NCBI GenBank assembly: GCA_013360695.1
Contig: JABWBC010000014.1
Span: 1-41,008 of the forward strand
Source of the DNA: Phycisphaerales bacterium
GTDB lineage: Bacteria; Planctomycetota; Phycisphaerae; Phycisphaerales; UBA1924
Direction of reading: 5' to 3'
DNA: 41,008 nucleotides
The notes below the pieces were generated by a model that ran no database searches, was not told the DNA's origin, and was given only the letters and a program-made list of their open reading frames with translations. The position numbers and the translations under genes were made by a program. Each line of letters starts with the position of its first letter. The first letter of the stretch is position 1. This document shows, in pieces, positions 35,494 to 41,008 of this stretch.

Positions 35494-37209
35494 ATGCGCA
35501 ATTCGGTGATTCTCGGAATGACGTTGCTGGCGCTGGGCGCGTTGCACTCTCGCGCTCAGGCCGCGGATGAAAAGGCGAGCGTAGTGGTCGAGCCGGTGTC
35601 CTGCGTTGAGGACGACGCGGCGGTGCTGGCCCGCATGGCGGTCACCCCGCACGAACTCGCGCAGACCCATCGACCTCTGCCCGAACTCTTCGCGTCGCTC
35701 CACGCCGCCACCTTCAGCGGCACGATCGACAACGGCTGGCACAACGACGAGGTCAACGAAGCCAACGAAGGCAACGGCTTCGACAGCTTCTCCGGTGATT
35801 TCCTCTTCCCAGCCAACACCACCTTCGCCGTCGGCAACGGCTATGTCGTCACCGGCACCAACGCCGGCATCCGCTATCACACGTCCTACGGCCAGGAGAT
35901 CTTCAGCGCCTCCTGGAGCACGTTCTTCGGCTCGGTCAACACCGGCTGGGACTTCGTCGCCCAGCCGACGATCGTCTTCGATCGCTGGTCCAACCGCTGG
36001 TTTGCTGTCATTCCTGCCATCCGCTCCATCGACACCTACACCTGGTTCCTCGTCGCCGTCTCCGACGACGCCAACCCGCAGGGCACCTGGAAGAAGTGGT
36101 CGGTCGACTCGACCGTCAACGGCACGCAGGCCACCGGCAACTGGTCCGACTGGGCCCGCTTGGGCGTTGACAAGGACGCGATCGTCGTCACCGCCAACAT
36201 GTACTCGCGCACCGGCGACGTCTTCCAATACTCAAAGATCCGCTGCTTCAAGAAGGCCGACCTCACGTCCTTCTCCTCCACGCTCCACTATTCCGATTTC
36301 TGGAATGTCCTTAACCCCGACAACACCAAGGCCTTCGCGGTCGTTCCCGCCGAGCACCTGCCGGGCGGCTCGCCCAACAATCAGGCCTTTTTCACCGCCA
36401 ACAACCAGACCAGCGGCAAGATCAATCTGATCGGCGTCGTCGGCGCCGCCACCACCAACCCCTCCCTCGTCAAGCAGACCATCAGCGTCCCGGCCTACGC
36501 ACGCCCCAACTTCGCCAAGCAGATGGAATCCGGCGTCCAGCTCGATTGCGGCGACGGGCGCATCCAGAACCTGCTCTGGAAGTACAACGTCCTCTCCACC
36601 GCCTATTCCGTCGGGCAGTCCGGCGTCACCGCCATCCGCTGGCACCAGGTCGCGTCGCAGAACTTCCCCGCCGCCTCGCTGCTCGCCTCGGGAAGCATCT
36701 TTGAGCCCAACGTGTGGCAGTGGTACCCCTCGATCTCCGTGAACAAGTACGGCACGCTGGCCGTGGGCTTCTCGCGCTCCTCGACCAGCGAGCACATCGG
36801 CCTTGGCTACTCGTACCGCTCGCCCAACGACCCCGCCGACTACATGTCACCCACCGCCATCGTGAAGTCCGGCACACGCGACTACTACGGCGAGGGCGGC
36901 TCGCCCATCCGCTGGGGCGACTACACCGGTACCACCGTCGACCCGCGCGACGACACCACCTTCTGGCACTACAACGCCTATCCCAACGATGTCTGGGGTG
37001 ACACTTGGAACACCTGGGCCCAGCCCTTCCAAGTCGGCGCCACCCTCGTCGCCGACTACAACGCCGACGGCTTCCTCACCGGCGATGACTTCGACCTCTT
37101 CGGCGTTCGTTTCGAGGAAGGCGACCCCCGCGCCGACCTCAACCACGACACCTTCGTCACCGGCGACGACTACGACTCCTTCGTCGACGCCTTCGAGAAC
37201 GGCTACTAG
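35494..37209 (+). CDS. Secreted protein with dockerin-like C-terminal repeats
   Basis: The protein has 571 residues. A signal peptide (MRNSVILGMTLLALGA, cut near SRAQA) leads into a long domain with repeated Trp/Tyr-rich beta segments (IVFDRWSNRWFAVI, WFLVAVSDD, LAVGFSRSS), consistent with a beta-propeller or related fold. The last 60 residues hold two calcium-binding dockerin-like loops: DYNADGFLTGDDFD and DLNHDTFVTGDDYDSF. Such tails are common in planctomycete secreted proteins even without cellulosomes. The ATG at 35494 has GGGAG about 7 nt upstream. A terminator follows. Substrate or partner unknown. Confidence 0.88.
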   Translation: MRNSVILGMTLLALGALHSRAQAADEKASVVVEPVSCVEDDAAVLARMAVTPHELAQTHRPLPELFASLHAATFSGTIDNGWHNDEVNEANEGNGFDSFSGDFLFPANTTFAVGNGYVVTGTNAGIRYHTSYGQEIFSASWSTFFGSVNTGWDFVAQPTIVFDRWSNRWFAVIPAIRSIDTYTWFLVAVSDDANPQGTWKKWSVDSTVNGTQATGNWSDWARLGVDKDAIVVTANMYSRTGDVFQYSKIRCFKKADLTSFSSTLHYSDFWNVLNPDNTKAFAVVPAEHLPGGSPNNQAFFTANNQTSGKINLIGVVGAATTNPSLVKQTISVPAYARPNFAKQMESGVQLDCGDGRIQNLLWKYNVLSTAYSVGQSGVTAIRWHQVASQNFPAASLLASGSIFEPNVWQWYPSISVNKYGTLAVGFSRSSTSEHIGLGYSYRSPNDPADYMSPTAIVKSGTRDYYGEGGSPIRWGDYTGTTVDPRDDTTFWHYNAYPNDVWGDTWNTWAQPFQVGATLVADYNADGFLTGDDFDLFGVRFEEGDPRADLNHDTFVTGDDYDSFVDAFENGY

Positions 37210-37263
37210 CCCACCCACATCTTCAAACCCCTCGGGCTGCACCAGCCACGGCCTAGGGGATGC

Positions 37264-37302
37264 GCCGGATCGGGCCCACGCACCCGATCCGGCTTTGTTT
37301 TT
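37264..37302 (+). terminator. Terminator after the dockerin-type gene
   Basis: GCCGGATCGGG (37264-37274) pairs perfectly with CCCGATCCGGC (37283-37293) over 11 bp and is followed by TTTGTTTTT. It lies about 55 nt after the stop codon. Confidence 0.93.
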
Positions 37303-37476
37303 GGGCCGCGTTGGTGGATCGCGATTCCGACTCGGGCCCGATGCCCCTGCCTGCTCCTGATCCAACGCCTGGGCCCACGCGCATGAATCGAACGCCGGGC
37401 AATCGCTCACGAAATCCCACCCGCCCGATCCCGCTCCGGCGCGGTACGCTGTCGCGTCAACATCCGGAGAACGTCC

Positions 37477-38379
37477 ATGACCACCCGCGACCACCACGAT
37501 CTGTCCATCTCCCGCCGCGGCGCGATCGGCGCCCTGGGCCTCGGCGCCGCCGCCATCGCCGCCCACGCGAGCACCACCATGAACCCAAGCCAGCCCGCAG
37601 CCCAACCCTCCACGCCCACGCTCAAGGGCCGCATCAACCACTCCGTCTGCAAGTGGTGCTACAACATGCCGCTCGCCGACCTCTGCAAAAACGCCGCCGC
37701 GTTCGGACTCAAGTCCGTCGAGCTCCTCAACCCCGACGAGTGGCCCGTCGCCAAGCAGCACGGCCTGACCTGCGCCGTCGCCTCCTTCGTTAAGTCCAAC
37801 CCCATCCCGCGCGGCTTCAACCGCCTCGAGAATCACGACTCCATCATCAAGGAACTCGAGGAACGTCTGCCGCTCGTCAAGGAAGCCGGCCTGCCCAACC
37901 AGATCGTCTTTAGCGGCAACCGCGCCGGACAGGACGACAAGGAAGGCATCAAGAACTGCATCGTCGGCCTGAAGCGCATCACGCCCCTGGCCGAGAAGCT
38001 CGGCGTCACCATCGTCATGGAGCTCCTCAACTCCAAGGACCACACCGACTATCAGTGCGACCACACGTCCTACGGCGTCGCCATCTGCGAGGGCGTCGCC
38101 TCCGAACGCTTCAAGCTCCTCTACGACATCTACCACATGCAGCGCATGGAGGGCGACGTCATCGACACCATCCGCAAGCACGCCAAGCACATCGGCCACT
38201 ACCACACCGGCGGCGTGCCCGGACGCGCCGAGATCGACGAGACCCAGGAACTCAACTACGCCACCATCATGCAGGCGATCGTCGAAACCGGCTACACGGG
38301 CTTCGTGGGCCAGGAGTTCATCCCGCGCCACGATCCGATGACCTCGCTGCGTAAGGCCGTCGAAATCTGCGACGTCTGA
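37477..38379 (+). CDS. Tat-exported hydroxypyruvate isomerase-like TIM-barrel protein
   Basis: The protein has 300 residues. A twin-arginine signal (SISRRGAIGALGLGAAAIAA, about 10-29) precedes an AP-endonuclease-2-type TIM barrel. ELLNSKDH and YQCDHTSYG, LLYDIYHMQRMEGD, IGHYHTGGVPGRAEID and VGQEFIPRHDP are the metal- and substrate-binding segments of the Hyi (hydroxypyruvate isomerase) group of sugar isomerases/epimerases. The fold and metal site are secure; the substrate is not. Export of such enzymes by Tat is frequent in planctomycetes. GGAG lies 7 nt before the ATG. It is convergent with the methyltransferase gene. Confidence 0.9.
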   Translation: MTTRDHHDLSISRRGAIGALGLGAAAIAAHASTTMNPSQPAAQPSTPTLKGRINHSVCKWCYNMPLADLCKNAAAFGLKSVELLNPDEWPVAKQHGLTCAVASFVKSNPIPRGFNRLENHDSIIKELEERLPLVKEAGLPNQIVFSGNRAGQDDKEGIKNCIVGLKRITPLAEKLGVTIVMELLNSKDHTDYQCDHTSYGVAICEGVASERFKLLYDIYHMQRMEGDVIDTIRKHAKHIGHYHTGGVPGRAEIDETQELNYATIMQAIVETGYTGFVGQEFIPRHDPMTSLRKAVEICDV

Positions 38380-38560
38380 CCAAGGCCGATTATCGCATTC
38401 GGCTCATGGTTCGCGCCGAACAAATGCATCGGGCAGACGGCGGTCGATGGCGGCACACGAACGCCCACGTCGCCCGGCGTCGCATTCGCCTCGATCATGG
38501 AGGCCGGCGCTTCGTTGCGGCTTCGAGCATTTCCCCGCATCGAAACGGAATCCACCGCGC

Positions 38561-39415
38561 TCAACCCTTCCGGAGCAGGCCGCGGAACTCGCCGTAGGCG
38601 TTGGGATGGCTCTTGTGGTCGTTGACGCGGTGGCGGATGATCTCAAAGCCGTGCTGCTTCAAGAGCGCCGTCAGCGTCTGCTCGCTGAAGGGGTTGGGGT
38701 GCATGTGGTCGCGGTATTCCATGAGATCAACGAGCAGCCAGAACAGGCCGCCCGGCGCGAGGACGCGTTTGACCTCGGCGACGACGGCGCCGGGATCGTC
38801 GACGTGATCCAGGCAGTTCTCGGCAACCATGATGTCGAACGAATTCCCAGGCAGGGGGATGCGCTCGGCGGCGGAGGCCAGGAGCACCAGTTTGTCGCAA
38901 TGGCCCCGCTTGGGCAAAAGATCCTCGGCGACGTAGGCGTCCACCAGAGGGTCGACGGCGATGCCGCGCTTCCACTGAAGGAGCGAGATGGAGGGATACG
39001 GCCCGGGGCCGATCTCGATCGCCGAGCGCGTCGCGGCCCATGCCTCCAGGTCGGCCCATGTGGCAAGGCCCAGGAACTCGCGGAGCTCTTCGAGGCGCCC
39101 GCGTTGCCACCCGCCGTAGATGTCCTCGTAGGGGCCATGGAAAGCGCTGATAGGGTCGTGCTTGATGGAGTGATGCCAGAACGCGAGCTCGTCGCGGTAC
39201 TTGGCGGTCATCGCCGGGCACTCGTTCCCGGCGGCGTCGACGGCCTTGCCGCCCACCCCACCACGCCAGATCGCGCCAATCGATGCGCCCGCTGCCGAGC
39301 CGAGCGGCATCGACACCATCCGCTCGATCCGATCGAGCTTTGACTTCAGCTCGACCATCTGAGGCTCGACGGCCTTGGAGAGCATGTGCTTCACGCGGCG
39401 CTTCAGGGCTTGCAT
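38561..39415 (-). CDS. Class I SAM-dependent methyltransferase
   Basis: The protein has 284 residues from the ATG at 39415 (39511 would add 32 basic residues with no supporting signal). The N-terminal 40 residues are helical and charged (VEPQMVELKSKLDRIERM, coiled-coil-like). The Rossmann part has AIEIGPGPYPS (motif I), IAVDPLVDAY (motif II), FDIMVAENCLDHVDDP (motif post II/IV) and LAPGGLFWLLVD. The target is unknown; similar proteins occur among sugar or small-molecule methyltransferases. The SD is weak. It is divergent from phoU. Confidence 0.82.
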   Translation of the reverse strand: MQALKRRVKHMLSKAVEPQMVELKSKLDRIERMVSMPLGSAAGASIGAIWRGGVGGKAVDAAGNECPAMTAKYRDELAFWHHSIKHDPISAFHGPYEDIYGGWQRGRLEELREFLGLATWADLEAWAATRSAIEIGPGPYPSISLLQWKRGIAVDPLVDAYVAEDLLPKRGHCDKLVLLASAAERIPLPGNSFDIMVAENCLDHVDDPGAVVAEVKRVLAPGGLFWLLVDLMEYRDHMHPNPFSEQTLTALLKQHGFEIIRHRVNDHKSHPNAYGEFRGLLRKG

Positions 39416-39589
39416 CAATGGCACCGACCTTTCCTTTCCGCGGCGGGGCAGGGCCGCGGGCCGAGTCGCGGCCCAAGGGTAGGCGGTCCCGAACCGACAT
39501 CGGACCGCCACGAATGCGGGGAGTCGTCTATCATTCTCGATTGGTCGCGGGCCGGGCGCGAGCCCACGCGAGGAGGATGATCGCCGCCG

Positions 39590-40327
39590 ATGTCGAGCCT
39601 GAGCAACAATCTGCCCGATCCGAACGAGCCCCGCCCGCCGCTGGCGTTTGATCGGCGGTTGATCCAGCTTAAACGCCGCCTGGTGCGCGAGGCGACCATG
39701 GCGATCGGGATGCTCGAGACGGCCCTGGACGCCCTGTGGCGGCTGGACCGTCAGTCGGCCAAGGAAGTGACGCGCCTGGATGACCGCATCGATCGCGAGG
39801 AAGTCTCGATCGAGGAAGAGTGCAACTCGATCCTGGCGCTACACCACGTTTTCGCCCGCGATTTCCGGGTGGTGACGTTCATCCTGCGGGTCAATGCCGA
39901 CATCGAGCGGGTGGCGGACCATGCGTGCTCGATCGCCAAGATCGTGCGGAAGATCCAGAGCGACTCCGTGCCGAGTTGGCCGACGTCGCTGCGCGAGCTG
40001 GGCGATCGGGTGCCGATGATGTGCCACGACCTGATGCGGGCCGTGCTGGACGAGAACGTGGACGCGGCACGGGAGCTGGTGCGGAGCGACGAGACAATCG
40101 ACCAGCTGGACAAACGGCTGTTCGACGAGACGATCGACCACATGCTGCTGTCGCCGACGCAGCGGGAACAGCTGGCCAACGGGCTCTTGATCTACCGGGC
40201 CGGGCGAGAGCTGGAGCGGATTGGCGATCTGATGACGAACGTCGCGGAGGACATCGTCTACCTGGCGACCGGGGACATCATCCGCCACGTTGAAAAGCAG
40301 CAGCGCCGGCGCAGCCGCCAGTCGTAG
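39590..40327 (+). CDS. phoU: Phosphate signalling protein PhoU
   Basis: The protein has 245 residues and is all helical with two three-helix repeats. The metal-binding signature occurs in both halves: LRVNADIERVADHACSIA and YRAGRELERIGDLMTNVAED. PhoU links the Pst phosphate transporter to the PhoR/PhoB two-component system. Here neither pst nor phoBR genes are adjacent, so its partner genes lie elsewhere. GAGGAGG lies about 12 nt before the ATG, a little farther than usual. A short basic tail (QQRRRSRQS) ends the chain. Confidence 0.93.
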   Translation: MSSLSNNLPDPNEPRPPLAFDRRLIQLKRRLVREATMAIGMLETALDALWRLDRQSAKEVTRLDDRIDREEVSIEEECNSILALHHVFARDFRVVTFILRVNADIERVADHACSIAKIVRKIQSDSVPSWPTSLRELGDRVPMMCHDLMRAVLDENVDAARELVRSDETIDQLDKRLFDETIDHMLLSPTQREQLANGLLIYRAGRELERIGDLMTNVAEDIVYLATGDIIRHVEKQQRRRSRQS

Positions 40328-40548
40328 GCGGGGCGGAACTCGGCAAGAATAGTCCAATTGGCCCGCTGGTCTGGTGTCGAACGGCAAGAACATTGCCGGG
40401 CAGTCCCGGAATCGCCGCCGCCCACCACCATTCCCAAGCGCGCGCTCCCGCTCCCCGGAGCCTTCCCACGACCGCTCGCGAGGACACGCTTGCTGAACGG
40501 CGTGAATGCGTGGATGGGCGACTGCGCGACTTGGTGATTGGCAACTTC
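40328..40548. other. Intergenic region between phoU and the 16S terminator
   Basis: No gene is seen. A weak hairpin (CGGCAA/TTGCCG around 40380-40398) lacks a T run, so no clear phoU terminator is called. phoU and the 16S unit converge here. Confidence 0.4.
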
Positions 40549-40582
40549 CAAAAACAACAACACCCACGCGTCTACGTGGGTG
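40549..40582 (-). terminator. Rho-independent terminator of the 16S rRNA transcript
   Basis: On the minus strand CACCCACG (40575-40582) and CGTGGGTG (40561-40568) form a perfect 8-bp stem with a 6-nt loop, followed by TTGTTGTTTTT. It lies about 210 nt past the 3' end of the 16S gene and shows that the 16S transcript ends here rather than running on to a 23S gene. Confidence 0.85.

Positions 40583-41008
<426 letters not shown>

Noticed and set aside
33460-36228. 922-residue open frame on the minus strand across dnaB and the next gene
   Set aside because: It is a shadow of dnaB and the dockerin-type gene, rich in VGVG/DDG strings, with no domain.
38406-38597. Small plus-strand open frame between the isomerase-like and methyltransferase genes
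   Set aside because: It has no SD, no -10-like box, Arg-rich composition and runs into the convergent methyltransferase gene.

Overview
This GC-rich window looks like the chromosome of a planctomycete, most likely class Phycisphaerae. The clues are separated (unlinked) 16S and 23S rRNA genes, [13 protein letters not shown]-type pseudopilins, secreted proteins with a dockerin-like tail, zinc-ribbon membrane proteins and a mixture of Shine-Dalgarno and SD-less genes. The assignment is inferred from gene style; I could not compare the rRNA with a database.

Layout. The 5' two thirds of a 23S rRNA (1-1838, minus) has its own leader, boxA and probable promoter. These lie just downstream of the terminator of a three-gene pilM-like operon (2362-8082, minus). 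On the plus strand follow an EF-G-like GTPase, a secreted-protein gene broken by an in-frame TGA, thiS and thiG, three membrane or metal-cluster proteins and a small unknown protein. From 16262 to 20689 lies a putative sulfate exporter, two paralogous class V PLP enzymes and a cysteine dioxygenase between them, which together suggest oxidative cysteine breakdown. Next come two tandem HEYGH metallopeptidases and a DNA glycosylase (minus), a PDZ lipoprotein, three transporters, an HD hydrolase/coaD/asnS cluster (minus), a pseudopilin gene divergent from an rlmN-like gene, dnaB, a secreted dockerin-type protein, a Tat-exported hydroxypyruvate-isomerase-like protein, a methyltransferase (minus) and phoU. 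The window ends in the 3' end of a 16S rRNA (40793-41008, minus), which has its own terminator.

The 16S and 23S genes are on the same strand but about 39 kb apart, with some thirty protein genes between them. Each has its own transcription signals, so they are independent units. Other notable features are a PilM-PilN-like fusion, a cysteine dioxygenase that keeps the Cys/Tyr pair of the mammalian enzyme, octamer tandem repeats just after stop codons, and TANNNT -10-like boxes 6-8 nt before many SD-less start codons, which suggests widespread leaderless transcription. No CRISPR array, insertion sequence, tRNA or phage gene was seen.
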